From Mycobacteriales bacterium (GTDB lineage Bacteria; Actinomycetota; Actinomycetes; Mycobacteriales; SCTD01): 37,475 nt of DNA. Of this stretch, positions 1 to 10,184 are shown piece after piece; position 1 is the first letter of the stretch; every line of letters starts with the position of its first letter. The notes under the pieces are model-generated. The model was not told where the DNA came from. It saw only the letters and a list, made by a program, of their open reading frames with translations, and searched no databases. The stretch covers positions 15,008 to 52,482 of the forward strand of contig JBBDWV010000002.1 in NCBI GenBank assembly GCA_040902655.1, in the 5' to 3' direction. A program made the translations under genes and the position numbers.

Positions 1-123
1 CCACGCGGATCATGGAGGGGGCCGGGGGTGTGCGGGGGGTTGTGGCAGTGGAGTGCCGGTGGTTCGTCCACAGCCTGGCCGCAGGTGCTGTCCGGAACCG
101 GCTGCTGCCGGTGAACTGCGCGG

Positions 124-1123
124 ATGCGCATGGACGAGGCCGCCCGACTGGGTGCTCAGCTCGGCAGCAGCTGCCAGGGCGTGGTGAGCGCGCGTGAGCT
201 GCGCGCGGCAGGTGTCGACCTGAGCGTCGTGCCGCGGCTGGTGGCGGCCGGGACGTGGAGCCGGCTGTGGCGCGGGATGTACCTCGCGCCCTCCCACCCG
301 GCCGGTCCGCTCGTACGGGCCCACGCGGCGGTGAAGCATGCCGATCAGCGGCAGCCGGGCGCGCGTGCTGCGCCCCGCACCGTGCTCACCGGGCTCATGG
401 CCGCGCAGCAGCTGGACATGCGCTGGGTGCCGGCGACGACCGGGTACAGGTCCTGGTGGGTCCGGCCGTTCAGCGACAGTCCAACCCGCAGGTCCTCGTA
501 CGACGAGCAGCAGACGTGTCGGCCATCCCGACCTGGAGCTGGGACGGCTACCCGTCGCCGATCCCGCACGACTGGTGGTCGACGGCGCCCGGGAGTGCCA
601 GTCACTGCGCGACGTACGCGGGCTCGTGCTGGGGGCCGTCGCCGACGGTCACGCCGGAATCCCGGATCTGCTGGCGCTGCTGGATGCAGGCGCCGTGGCC
701 CGCACCGCCTGGGCTCGTCGGGCAGTGCGGGACGCGCAGCGCGGGGCCGCCTCGCCACCTGAGGCAGAGCTGGTCGACGGGCTGATCGGCTGTGGGCATC
801 CCTTCTACGTGAATCCGGAGGTCCGCCTGCACGGCCGCTTCGCCGGCTACCTCGACGTCTATCTGGTCGGCACCGGTGTGGGCGCCGAGATGGACAGCAA
901 GGAGCGGCACGGGGAGCAGGAGCAGCTCGACGACACGCTGGGAAGGCACGAGAGCGCCACCAACGCTGGGCTGTCGTTGGTGCATGTCATACCGACCCGG
1001 TACCGCGCCGATCCGGCCGCCTTCCACGCCCGGCTGTTCGCAGCGGTGTCCGACCGGCGCCTCCGCGGGCTGGGCGAGCCGGCCGGGCTGGAGGTCGTGC
1101 CCCGCGGGCCGCTCCTGCGCTGA
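124..1123 (+). pseudogene. AbiEi-like / DUF559-like protein gene broken by two frameshifts
   Basis: The reading starts at the ATG at 124 (second in-frame Met at 130). The N-terminal ~100 residues look like the winged-helix AbiEi antitoxin N-terminal domain (VVSARELRAAGVDLSVVPRLVAAGTWSRLWRGMY). Similarity then moves to another frame at about 433-440 (VQVLVGPAVQRQSNPQVLVRR) and to a third at about 546-549 (LPVADPARLVVDGARE), which runs to the stop at 1121-1123. The last part carries an endonuclease-like block (YLDVYLVGTGVGAEMDSKERH) of the kind seen in actinobacterial AbiEi_4/DUF559 proteins. Both shifts are equivalent to the loss of one base in a G/C-rich run, so the ancestral product would be about 333 aa. 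A real pseudogene and two sequencing or assembly errors are both possible. The biological role of these proteins is unknown; calling them antitoxins would be an over-reading. Confidence 0.6.
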
Positions 1124-1148
1124 ACCACGAAACGCCCCCCGCCCCGGG

Positions 1149-1211
1149 TGATCCACGCGGACTTTGGGGTGGATTGGTCGACTGAATCCACCTCAGACTT
1201 CGCGTGGATCA
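1149..1211. repeat. 63-bp imperfect palindrome (copy 1)
   Basis: The left arm begins TGATCCACGCG and the right arm ends CGCGTGGATCA. The arms are about 27 nt, pair almost throughout, and are separated by about 9 nt. The element sits between the convergent ends of the broken gene (1123) and glmS (1241), where it could also act as a bidirectional terminator, though there is no T-run. Its ends and length resemble the palindrome at 34539-34602. Confidence 0.75.
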
Positions 1212-1240
1212 GCTGGGAGAAAGGGGGGATCAGCCGGGGG

Positions 1241-3067
1241 CTACTCCACCGTCACCGACTTGGCCAGGTTGCGGGGCTGGTCGACGTCCAGGCCCCGCAG
1301 CCGGGCGATCTCGGCGGACAGGACCTGCAGCGGCACGATGGTGAGCAGCGGCGTGAGCAGCGACTTGGTGTCCGGGACCCGGATGACGTGGGCGGCGTAC
1401 GGCGTCACGCTGTCGTCGCCGTCGGTGGCGAGCACGATCGTACGGGCGCCGCGGGCGCGCACCTCCTGCACGTTGTTGACCAGCTTGGCCTGCAGCGCGT
1501 GCCGGGGCGCGATCACGACGACCGGCGTGCCCTGCTCGACCAGCGCGATCGGCCCGTGCTTGATCTCGCCCGCCGGAAACCCCTCGGCGCTGACGTAGGC
1601 CAGCTCCTTGAGCTTGAGTGCGCCCTCGAGCGCCATCGGGTAGCCGACGTGCCGGCCGAGGAAGAGCACCCGCGGCTCGTGCGCGATCTCGCCGGCCAGC
1701 TCGCGGACGCCGTCCATCCTGGCGAGCACCTCGACAACGAGGTCCGGGATCTCCTGCAGGTCGCGCAGGTGCGCGCGCACCTCGTCAGGGTCGCGGGTGC
1801 CGCGGAGCTGGGCGAGGTAGAGCCCGACGACGTACATCGCGGTGATCTGCGTCATCACCGCCTTGGTCGAGGCGACCGCCACCTCCGGACCGCCGCGGGT
1901 GTAGAAGGCGGCGTCGCTCTCGCGCGAGATGGTCGAGCCGATGGTGTTGGTGACCGCGAGGACCCAGGCGCGCTGGGAGCGCGCGTGCCGCAGCGCCTCG
2001 AGCGTGTCCGCGGTCTCGCCGCTCTGGCTGATGGCGATGACGAGGGTGCTGCGCCCGACCACCGGGTCGCGGTAGCGGAACTCCGATGCCAGCTCGACGT
2101 GGACGGGCAGCCGGCACCAGCGCTCGATGGCGTACTTGCCGACCATCCCCGAGTGGTAGGACGACCCGCACGCGATGATCACGACCTGCTCGAGGCCTCG
2201 CACGTCCTCGTCGCTCATCGCGAGCTCGTCCAGGTGCAGCAGTCCCTCGGCGGTCAGCCGTCCGCCGAGGGTGTCGCGGATCGCGCCGGGCTGCTCGTCG
2301 ATCTCCTTGAGCATGAAGAACTCGTAGCCACCCTTCTCGGCGGCGTCGGTGTCCCAGTCGACGTGGTAGCTCTCGCCCTGGACGACCGTGCCGTCGAAGT
2401 CGGTCACCGTGACGCCGTCGCGACGCACCTGCACGACCTGGTCCTGCTCGACCGCACGCGCCTGCCGGGTGTGCGCGATGAAGGCCGTCACGTCGGAGCC
2501 GACGAAGTTCTCCCCCTCGCCCAGGCCGATGACCAGCGGCAGGTTGCGCCGGGCGGCGACGATCAGGTCGGGCTCGTCCCGGTGGCTGACGACCAGGACG
2601 AAAGACCCCTCGAGGTCCTTGCAGATGGAGCGCACGGTCGCCGCCAGGTCACCGTCGTACCGCTCTTCGACGAGGTGGGCGACGACCTCGGTGTCGGTGT
2701 CGGAGCGGCGCTCGTGGCCACGCTCCTCGAGACCCTGGACCAGGCGCTCGAAGTTCTCGATGGTGCCGTTGTGCACCACTGCGACGGCACCGGCGCAGTC
2801 GACCTGCGGGTGGGCGTTGGCGTCGGTGGGCGGGCCGTGGGTGGCCCAGCGGGTGTGACCGATGCCGAGGGTGCCGGGGAGGTCACGCTCGGCCAGCTCC
2901 TTCTCGAGGTTGGCGAGCTTGCCCGCCTTGCGCTCGACCTGTAGCGCGCCGCCGTCGAGGATGGCGACGCCGGCGCTGTCGTAGCCGCGGTACTCCAGCC
3001 GCCGCAGGCCGTCGAGCACGACCTCGAGCGCCGACCTGCCCCCGACGTAACCCACGATGCCGCACAT
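1241..3067 (-). CDS. glmS: Glutamine--fructose-6-phosphate aminotransferase (isomerizing)
   Basis: Makes glucosamine-6-phosphate from fructose-6-phosphate and glutamine, the first step toward UDP-GlcNAc for peptidoglycan; cytosolic. The 608-aa product has the family's usual length. It starts MCGIVGYVGG, so Cys2 becomes the N-terminal nucleophile after Met removal. The glutaminase domain (about 1-220) shows HTRWATHG, HNGTIEN and SDTDTEV. Two SIS sugar-isomerase domains follow (SQSGETADTLEA; ACGSSYHSG), and the end PRNLAKSVTVE is typical. An upstream in-frame start would place residues before the catalytic Cys, so 3067 is the start. No Shine-Dalgarno is visible; a TAGCCT box (3080-3075) ends 7 nt before the ATG, suggesting a leaderless mRNA. 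GlmM, the next pathway enzyme, is encoded at 7026-8354. Confidence 0.97.
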   Translation of the reverse strand: MCGIVGYVGGRSALEVVLDGLRRLEYRGYDSAGVAILDGGALQVERKAGKLANLEKELAERDLPGTLGIGHTRWATHGPPTDANAHPQVDCAGAVAVVHNGTIENFERLVQGLEERGHERRSDTDTEVVAHLVEERYDGDLAATVRSICKDLEGSFVLVVSHRDEPDLIVAARRNLPLVIGLGEGENFVGSDVTAFIAHTRQARAVEQDQVVQVRRDGVTVTDFDGTVVQGESYHVDWDTDAAEKGGYEFFMLKEIDEQPGAIRDTLGGRLTAEGLLHLDELAMSDEDVRGLEQVVIIACGSSYHSGMVGKYAIERWCRLPVHVELASEFRYRDPVVGRSTLVIAISQSGETADTLEALRHARSQRAWVLAVTNTIGSTISRESDAAFYTRGGPEVAVASTKAVMTQITAMYVVGLYLAQLRGTRDPDEVRAHLRDLQEIPDLVVEVLARMDGVRELAGEIAHEPRVLFLGRHVGYPMALEGALKLKELAYVSAEGFPAGEIKHGPIALVEQGTPVVVIAPRHALQAKLVNNVQEVRARGARTIVLATDGDDSVTPYAAHVIRVPDTKSLLTPLLTIVPLQVLSAEIARLRGLDVDQPRNLAKSVTVE

Positions 3068-3166
3068 GGCGCTGAGGCTAGCCGCCGCCCCGTGGTGTAC
3101 CGCGTGGTTGGCCGGGTGGTCGCGGGGCAGGAGCCGATTCAGTCCACATCGCCCCCGGGAGGTCCC

Positions 3167-3334
3167 GTGTCGCACCCGCTCCGAACCCTGTTCGCCGCGC
3201 TCGCCGTCTCCACCGCCCTGTTCGGCTGCAGCGCCTCCGGTGAGGTCGAGACGGACCGCCAGGACAACGAGCGCGACGGTGGTGGCGGTGGCGTCGAACT
3301 GCCGGACGTCGAGGGCAGCGTCGGCAGCGGCTGA
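3167..3334 (+). CDS. Small secreted lipoprotein, function unknown
   Basis: A 55-aa product beginning at GTG 3167, with a good ribosome-binding site (GGGAGG) six nt upstream. Residues 1-20 form a short basic then hydrophobic signal peptide ending in a lipobox (LFGC), so the mature protein would be anchored by a lipidated Cys. The mature part (about 36 aa) is acidic and Gly-rich (DRQDNERDGGGGGVELPDVEG), too short for a folded enzyme. It is divergent from glmS. I do not recognise a family. The GTG with its ribosome-binding site is preferred over an in-frame upstream ATG at 3092, which would bury the signal peptide. Confidence 0.6.
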   Translation: MSHPLRTLFAALAVSTALFGCSASGEVETDRQDNERDGGGGGVELPDVEGSVGSG

Positions 3335-3444
3335 GCGCGGGGCGGCTGTGCACCGCAGCGGCTGAGCGCGGTGACTGTCCGGGCCGGCCGACAGCGCCCG
3401 CGTCTGGCGGGCGATGCGTGCTGGCCCCTGGGCGACCCTCGTCG

Positions 3445-3792
3445 CTACAGCTCCAGGTGCAGGCGGAGCGCCTCGTCGAGTTCGGCCATGACCTGCGCCG
3501 GCACGTGTCCCACGACGGGTCCGACCCGTAGCACGGTGACGGCTCGGACCTGCTCGACCTGCGCCTTCGCGTCGACCCGCAGTCCGGTCCGGTCGGCCGG
3601 TAGCAGGGTCTGGAACGGGAAGACCCGCGCGACGTTGCTCGTCACCGGCACCACGGTGATGACGCCGCTCCCCGATCGGCTGGCTGACGCGTTGGCACTG
3701 TTGTTGCTCACAATGACGGCTGGGCGGCGCGTTTTCGCCTCGCTGCCGCGTACAGGCTCGAGGTCCGTCAGACGCACCTCACCGCGCAGCAT
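3445..3792 (-). CDS. MazF/PemK-family endoribonuclease toxin
   Basis: A 115-aa product counted from the ATG at 3792; a GTG directly in front at 3795 is the alternative. The N-terminal [19 protein letters not shown] and [10 protein letters not shown] segments match the MazF/PemK beta-barrel core, with the conserved RG(E/D)V, G(S/T)E and RP.(V/I)(V/I)S elements. These toxins cut single-stranded mRNA at short motifs and slow growth when the antitoxin is degraded. The reading frame overlaps the end of the upstream antitoxin gene by 14 nt, so the pair is probably co-transcribed and translationally coupled. The family call is firm; activity and cleavage site cannot be read from the sequence. Confidence 0.85.
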   Translation of the reverse strand: MLRGEVRLTDLEPVRGSEAKTRRPAVIVSNNSANASASRSGSGVITVVPVTSNVARVFPFQTLLPADRTGLRVDAKAQVEQVRAVTVLRVGPVVGHVPAQVMAELDEALRLHLEL

Positions 3793-4009
3793 CACTCAAC
3801 CCGTCGGCAGCCGTGCACTCCCAGGCGGACTGCTCGCCGGAGGACTCCCACTCGCTCCACGCCGCGGCGTAGTCCTGCTCGAGGTCGGGGTGGCGAAGGA
3901 GTCTGATCGCGTGCTGCACCGCTGCTGAGCGGGATCTCAGGCCGGATGCCTGCACGTACTCATCGAGCACGGCAACGTCCTCGTCCCGCAGACTCACGCT
4001 GAGCTTCAT
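3779..4009 (-). CDS. Ribbon-helix-helix antitoxin (MazE/CopG-like)
   Basis: A 76-aa product. Residues 1-40 ([19 protein letters not shown], then [13 protein letters not shown]) fit the RHH DNA-binding fold: one beta strand for dimer contact with the DNA groove followed by two helices. The C-terminal part ([17 protein letters not shown]) is acidic and aromatic, as expected for the segment that wraps around a MazF-like toxin. It lies immediately before the toxin gene and overlaps it. A perfect palindrome TGCTACCTCGGTAGCA at 4017-4032, just upstream of the ATG, is the likely autoregulatory operator. The promoter spacing predicts a leaderless transcript. Confidence 0.88.
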   Translation of the reverse strand: MKLSVSLRDEDVAVLDEYVQASGLRSRSAAVQHAIRLLRHPDLEQDYAAAWSEWESSGEQSAWECTAADGLSDAAR

Positions 4010-4015
4010 GCCTTG

Positions 4016-4044
4016 ATGCTACCTCGGTAGCACTGCAGTGGCAA
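4016..4044 (-). promoter_or_regulatory. Toxin-antitoxin promoter with palindromic operator
   Basis: On the minus strand, -35 TTGCCA (4044-4039), a 17-nt spacer and -10 TAGCAT (4021-4016) precede the antitoxin ATG (4009). The -10 ends 6 nt before the ATG, so transcription should begin at about the A of the start codon. The perfect inverted repeat TGCTACC-TC-GGTAGCA (4017-4032) covers the -10 and part of the spacer, an ideal place for repression by the RHH antitoxin. Confidence 0.7.
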
Positions 4045-4045
4045 C

Positions 4046-4429
4046 GTGAATACGTGGGTGGCGCGGCGCCCGCACCGCCTGCCGGGAACGCATCCGGCCG
4101 AGCTCGATACGCCACCCTCGGCCAGCACCGGCGCGGACTTGTTCCTTGGTCTGCGCGAGCACGCGGGGGCCATCTCCCTTCTCAGCCAGGTGGACGGTCG
4201 CACCGAGCTGGCCCGCGAGGACGACCCGGAGGTCGTGCGCGACATGGTGGACCAGCTGCTCGCGGCGCCTTGGCGCTTCGAGTCGGATCCGAACGCCGAC
4301 CTGCGGATCTCCCTTCGGCTCGACGACGGCACGAGCGTGGACCGCGCGTACGTCAGCAGCAAGGGGCTGGTGCTGCGAGGCCTCCGGCTGCCGGACCGGC
4401 TGCGCGAGCAGCTGGCGGAGCTGCGCCGG

Positions 4430-4438
<9 letters not shown>
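4046..4438 (+). CDS. Hypothetical protein, divergent from the toxin-antitoxin pair
   Basis: A 130-aa reading frame from GTG 4046; there is no clear ribosome-binding site, so a later start is possible. The middle and C-terminus (ISLLSQVDGRTELAREDDPEVVRDMVDQLL, then RISLRLDDGTSVDRAYVSSKGLVLRGLRLPDRLREQL) look like a small folded alpha/beta protein, and the codon pattern is that of a real gene. I do not recognise the family. Its last 9 nt overlap the convergent end of pepN. The N-terminal ~25 residues are Arg/Pro-rich and less protein-like, which favours a start nearer residue 30. Confidence 0.5.
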
Positions 4439-6868
<2,430 letters not shown>

Positions 6869-6975
6869 CCAGGGGACCGTAGCCGCCCGGAGTTGATCTC
6901 CTGCGAACTGGATCGGCAGCGGACACGCCGGCGCGTCGGCTGCCGATCCAGTCGCCAGAAGATCGCCACGGGGAC

Positions 6976-7009
6976 GCGGGGCAGCGGGCGCGGGGCAGCG
7001 GGCGCGGGG
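6976..7009. repeat. 14-bp tandem repeat, 2.4 copies
   Basis: The unit GCGGGGCAGCGGGC is repeated at 6976-6989 and 6990-7003, followed by a partial third copy. It lies in the gap between glmM (stop 7026) and pepN (start 6868). Confidence 0.8.
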
Positions 7010-7025
7010 TGGGTGGCCGCTCCGC

Positions 7026-8354
7026 TCAGCCTGTGACGACCGCCGCGAGCCGCTGCGCCACCCCGTCCGCCTGTTCCGCACTCTCCGCCTCCACCATCAC
7101 GCGGACCAGCGGCTCGGTCCCGGACGGGCGCAACAGCACCCGGCCGGACGCGCCGAGCAGCCCCTCCTCGCGCGCGACCGCGTCCAGCACGTCCGGGTCC
7201 AGCGCCCGCGTCCGGCCGGCCCGCACGTTGACCAGCACCTGCGGCAGCCGCGTCATGACCGCTGCCAGCGAGGCCAGCGACTGCCCGGTCTCGGCCATCC
7301 GGCCGAGCACGCTGAGGCCGGTGAGCAGCCCGTCCCCGGTCGTGGCGTGGTCCAGCAGCACGGTGTGCCCGCTCTGCTCGCCGCCGAGGACGTGCCCGCC
7401 GGCCCGCATGGCCTCGAGGACATAGCGATCGCCGACCGCCGTCTGCACCACGGTGATCCCGCGGGAGTCCATCGCCCGTACGAAGCCCAGGTTGCTCATC
7501 ACCGTCGCCACGACGGTGTCGCCCGCCAACCGGCCGCGTTCGTGCAACGCCACGGCCAGCAGCGCGAGCAGCTGGTCGCCGTCCACGACCGTCCCGGCGG
7601 CATCGACGGCCAGGCAGCGGTCGGCGTCGCCGTCGTGCGCGAGCCCCAGGTCGGCGGCGTGCTCGACCACCGCCGCCTGCAGCAGCTCCAGGTGCGTCGC
7701 GCCGCAGCCGTCATTGATCCGCGCCCCGTCGCCGTCGGCGGCGATGGGCACGACCTCCGCGCCGGCCAACCGGTACACCTCGGGGGCGAGCACCGACGCC
7801 GCGCCCTGGGCGCAGTCCACGACGACCTTCAGGCCGGCCGGCCGCGCGGGCAGCGCCGCCAGCAACCCCTCGACATAGGACGCCACCGGGTCCGAGGCAG
7901 CCGAGATACCGCCGAGGCCGGTGCCGGTGGGACGCTCCCGGGCCGCACCCAGCCCCGCCTCGAGCGCCACCTCGACCTCGTCGGGCAGCTTCCAGCCGCC
8001 GGGCCCGAACAACTTCAGCCCGTTGTCCGGCATCGGGTTGTGGGAGGCACTGATGACCAGCCCGAGGTCGGCGCCGCCTCGGGCGCAGGCGTGCGCGACC
8101 ACCGGTGTCGGCACCACCCCGAGCAGCTGCACGTCCACACCCGCGCTGGCGAAGCCCGCCGCCGCGGCCGCCTCCAACATCGGGCCCGAGGGGCGGGTGT
8201 CGCGGCCGATCACCGCGAGCGGGCGGCCCGTCTTGTCCCGCCGGGCCAGTAGCTCGTGCGCCGCCGAGCGCGCCACCGCGAGCGCCAGCTCGGGGGTGAG
8301 GACGTCGCCGTTGGCGCGGGCGCGTACGCCGTCGGTGCCGAACAGCCGTGCCAT
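7026..8354 (-). CDS. glmM: Phosphoglucosamine mutase
   Basis: Converts glucosamine-6-phosphate to glucosamine-1-phosphate, the step after GlmS on the way to UDP-GlcNAc. The 442-aa product has the usual length. The start at ATG 8354 gives MARLFGTDGVRA, the conserved beginning, with a GAGAGGGA ribosome-binding site just upstream. The phosphoserine loop ISASHNPMPDNG (Ser about 104), the metal-binding DGDADRC loop, the sugar-binding GGEQSGH loop and the phosphate-binding RPSGTEPLVRVM loop are all present, so the enzyme should be active. It is downstream of rplM-rpsI but behind a strong hairpin, so it is probably transcribed separately or by read-through. Confidence 0.97.
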   Translation of the reverse strand: MARLFGTDGVRARANGDVLTPELALAVARSAAHELLARRDKTGRPLAVIGRDTRPSGPMLEAAAAAGFASAGVDVQLLGVVPTPVVAHACARGGADLGLVISASHNPMPDNGLKLFGPGGWKLPDEVEVALEAGLGAARERPTGTGLGGISAASDPVASYVEGLLAALPARPAGLKVVVDCAQGAASVLAPEVYRLAGAEVVPIAADGDGARINDGCGATHLELLQAAVVEHAADLGLAHDGDADRCLAVDAAGTVVDGDQLLALLAVALHERGRLAGDTVVATVMSNLGFVRAMDSRGITVVQTAVGDRYVLEAMRAGGHVLGGEQSGHTVLLDHATTGDGLLTGLSVLGRMAETGQSLASLAAVMTRLPQVLVNVRAGRTRALDPDVLDAVAREEGLLGASGRVLLRPSGTEPLVRVMVEAESAEQADGVAQRLAAVVTG

Positions 8355-8377
8355 CGCAGATCCCTCTCGACATGCCA

Positions 8378-8411
8378 CGAGGCGGCCACCCCGGTCCGGG
8401 TGACCGCCTCG
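8378..8411 (-). terminator. Hairpin terminator after rpsI
   Basis: CGAGGCGG-c-CACCC pairs with GGGTG-a-CCGCCTCG around a 6-nt loop, 13 pairs with one internal mismatch. It lies 39 nt after the rpsI stop and just before glmM. There is no T-tract, as is common in high-GC actinobacteria. Confidence 0.75.
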
Positions 8412-8449
8412 GGGACGGACGCTCTGGCGCTTGTCTCGCCGGAGGCGGA

Positions 8450-8848
8450 CTAGCGCTTGCTGTACTGGGGCGCCTTGCGGGCCTTCTTCAGGCCGTACTT
8501 CTTGCGCTCCTTGATCCGCGCGTCGCGGGTCAGGAAGCCCTGCGCCTTGAGGGCCGGCCGGTCCTCGGGCTCGATCTCGATGAGCGCGCGGGCGATACCG
8601 AGGCGCAGCGCGCCGGCCTGGCCGCTGATGCCGCCGCCGTGCAGGCGGGCGATCACGTCGTACTGCTCGGCCTTCTCGAGCGTGACGAACGGCTCGTTGA
8701 TGGCCTGCTGGTGCACCTTGTTCGGGAAGTACTCCCCCAGGGTGCGGCCGTTCAGCTTGTACTGGCCGGTGCCGGGGACGAGGCGCACGCGGACGACGGC
8801 CTCCTTGCGGCGGCCGACGGTCTGGATCAGCTCTGCGGGGGCGGTCAC
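8450..8848 (-). CDS. rpsI: 30S ribosomal protein S9
   Basis: A 132-aa S9 with the conserved [12 protein letters not shown] start, [19 protein letters not shown] in the middle and the C-terminal tail ending QYSKR, which reaches the P-site tRNA anticodon. It begins with GTG 8848 and overlaps the rplM stop by 4 nt (GTGA), the usual arrangement for the co-translated L13-S9 pair. Full length, nothing unusual. Confidence 0.98.
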   Translation of the reverse strand: MTAPAELIQTVGRRKEAVVRVRLVPGTGQYKLNGRTLGEYFPNKVHQQAINEPFVTLEKAEQYDVIARLHGGGISGQAGALRLGIARALIEIEPEDRPALKAQGFLTRDARIKERKKYGLKKARKAPQYSKR

Positions 8849-9288
8849 TGCGAAACCTGCTTCAGCTCGTAGGGCACCGGCGACTGGGCCTGGTGCGGGT
8901 GGGTCGGCCCGGCGTAGATCTTCAGCTTGGACAGCATCTGCCGGCCCAGGGTGTTGTGCGGGAGCATCCCCTTGATCGCCTTCTCGACGATCCGCTCCGG
9001 GCGGGTCGCGAGCACGTCGGCGTAGGAGGTGCGCTTGAGCCCACCGGGGAAGCCGGAGTGGCGGTAGACCGTGGACTGGGCGGCCTTGTTGCCCGTCATG
9101 GCGACCTTGGCGGCGTTGACGACGACGACGAAGTCACCGGTGTCCAGGTGCGGCGCGTAGTACGGCTTGTGCTTGCCGCGCAGCAGCTGCGCCGCCTGGC
9201 TGGCGAGCCGGCCGAGCACGATGTCCTCGGCGTCGATGACGTGCCAGGCACGCGTGATGTCGCCGGGCTTCGGGGTGTACGTGCGCAC
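8845..9288 (-). CDS. rplM: 50S ribosomal protein L13
   Basis: A 147-aa L13 starting at GTG 9288 ([11 protein letters not shown]), the conserved beginning in actinobacteria; the open frame continues far upstream but has no similarity there. [37 protein letters not shown] and [12 protein letters not shown] are family signatures. L13 is an early-assembly protein that binds 23S rRNA. It is first in a two-gene operon with rpsI, with a promoter at 9365-9394 and a leader of about 70 nt. Confidence 0.98.
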   Translation of the reverse strand: MRTYTPKPGDITRAWHVIDAEDIVLGRLASQAAQLLRGKHKPYYAPHLDTGDFVVVVNAAKVAMTGNKAAQSTVYRHSGFPGGLKRTSYADVLATRPERIVEKAIKGMLPHNTLGRQMLSKLKIYAGPTHPHQAQSPVPYELKQVSQ

Positions 9289-9364
9289 AGGAACCGCTCT
9301 CTCAGGATGTCTTCGGGGCCGCGCCGGGCACACGTCAACTCGCCGCGCCGCGCAACAGCGGGCC

Positions 9365-9394
9365 ACGATACCTGAGGCTGCAGCGGACAGGCAA
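9365..9394 (-). promoter_or_regulatory. Probable rplM-rpsI promoter
   Basis: On the minus strand, -35 TTGCCT (9394-9389), an 18-nt spacer and -10 TATCGT (9370-9365) lie about 75 nt upstream of the rplM GTG. This is a good match to the housekeeping sigma consensus for an actinobacterium. Confidence 0.6.
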
Positions 9395-9477
9395 AGCCGG
9401 AGCAGGTCCTCGCGGGCTGCAGTTTCCGCCGCGCCGTGCGCCGATCCCGACACCCGTTCCCGCAGCCGGCGGAATAT

Positions 9478-9522
9478 TTGACAATTCAACGAGTTGTGCC
9501 GTAGTGATAGTTGCATACGCAA
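9478..9522 (+). promoter_or_regulatory. yceI promoter with MarR-like inverted repeats
   Basis: A consensus -35 TTGACA (9478-9483) is followed after 18 nt by TAGTGA (9502-9507). Two short palindromes sit in this stretch: CAAC-GA-GTTG within the spacer (9487-9496), and TTGC-ATAC-GCAA (9511-9522) just after the -10. This AT-rich patch stands out in its GC-rich surroundings. The TTGC(N4)GCAA symmetry is like MarR-family operators, but no regulator gene is adjacent. Confidence 0.55.
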
Positions 9523-9543
9523 GCACAACTTCGAGGAGATCCC

Positions 9544-10101
9544 ATGACTGCCCCCACCACCGCTCCCACCGCGCTGACCGGCGACTACGTCATCGACCCG
9601 ACGCACAGCAGCATCGGCTTCACCGCGCGGCACGCAATGGTCACCAAGGTCCGCGGCACTTTCGAGCAGTTCGACGGCAAGGCGCACCTCGACGCGCAGA
9701 ACCCGACTGCCTCCACGGCCGAGGTGACGATCCAGGTCGCCAGCATCAACACCCGCCAGGAGCAGCGCGACGGGCACCTGCGCACCAACGAGTTCTTCGA
9801 CGCGCCGACCTTCCCGGAGATCACCTTCCGGAGCACCGGCGTCGAGGTGCTGAGCGAGAGCACCTTCGCGCTCACCGGTGACCTGACGATCAAGGGCACC
9901 ACCAACCCGGTGAGCGTCGAGTTCGAGCACACCGGCGTGGCCACCGACTTGTACGGCAACGTGCGCGCCGGCTTCGAGGGCAAGACCGTCATCAACCGCA
10001 AGGACTGGGGCATCACCTGGAACGCCCCGCTCGAGACCGGCGGCGTCATGGTCAGCGACAAGATCACGCTGGAGTTCGACGTCTCCGCCATCCGCGCGTA
10101 G
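9544..10101 (+). CDS. YceI family lipid-binding-like protein
   Basis: A 185-aa product with the YceI lipocalin-like beta-barrel pattern: [33 protein letters not shown] at the start, [28 protein letters not shown] in the middle, and [11 protein letters not shown] plus [28 protein letters not shown] at the end. Members bind polyprenoid or amphiphilic lipids. This one has no signal peptide, so it is probably cytoplasmic. The start at ATG 9544 has GAGGAG upstream. It is the only plus-strand gene inside the truA-rplM stretch. Its physiological role is unknown; stress- or solvent-responsive expression is common in the family. Confidence 0.93.
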   Translation: MTAPTTAPTALTGDYVIDPTHSSIGFTARHAMVTKVRGTFEQFDGKAHLDAQNPTASTAEVTIQVASINTRQEQRDGHLRTNEFFDAPTFPEITFRSTGVEVLSESTFALTGDLTIKGTTNPVSVEFEHTGVATDLYGNVRAGFEGKTVINRKDWGITWNAPLETGGVMVSDKITLEFDVSAIRA

Positions 10102-10117
10102 TCGACGAGCTGCCTCC

Positions 10118-10155
10118 GGCCGGTCCGGGCACCCTCGGGTGTCCGGCCCGGCCGC
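10118..10155. terminator. Bidirectional hairpin between yceI and truA
   Basis: CGGCCGG-t-CCGG-g-CACCC pairs with GGGTG-t-CCGG-c-CCGGCCG, about 18 positions with two mismatches. It is placed 17 nt after the yceI stop and 30 nt after the convergent truA stop, so it can serve both genes. Confidence 0.75.
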
Positions 10156-10184
10156 GTTCGCGCGCGGAGTCGTCCGGGCTCCGG

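Noticed and set aside
1-15. Window start resembles the TGATC palindrome (CCACGCGGATCATGG)
   Set aside because: Order of the blocks differs from the arms of the element and the sequence is cut by the window edge, so a third copy cannot be claimed.
1148-2944. A 598-codon plus-strand open frame opposite glmS
   Set aside because: Shadow of glmS; also runs through the palindrome.
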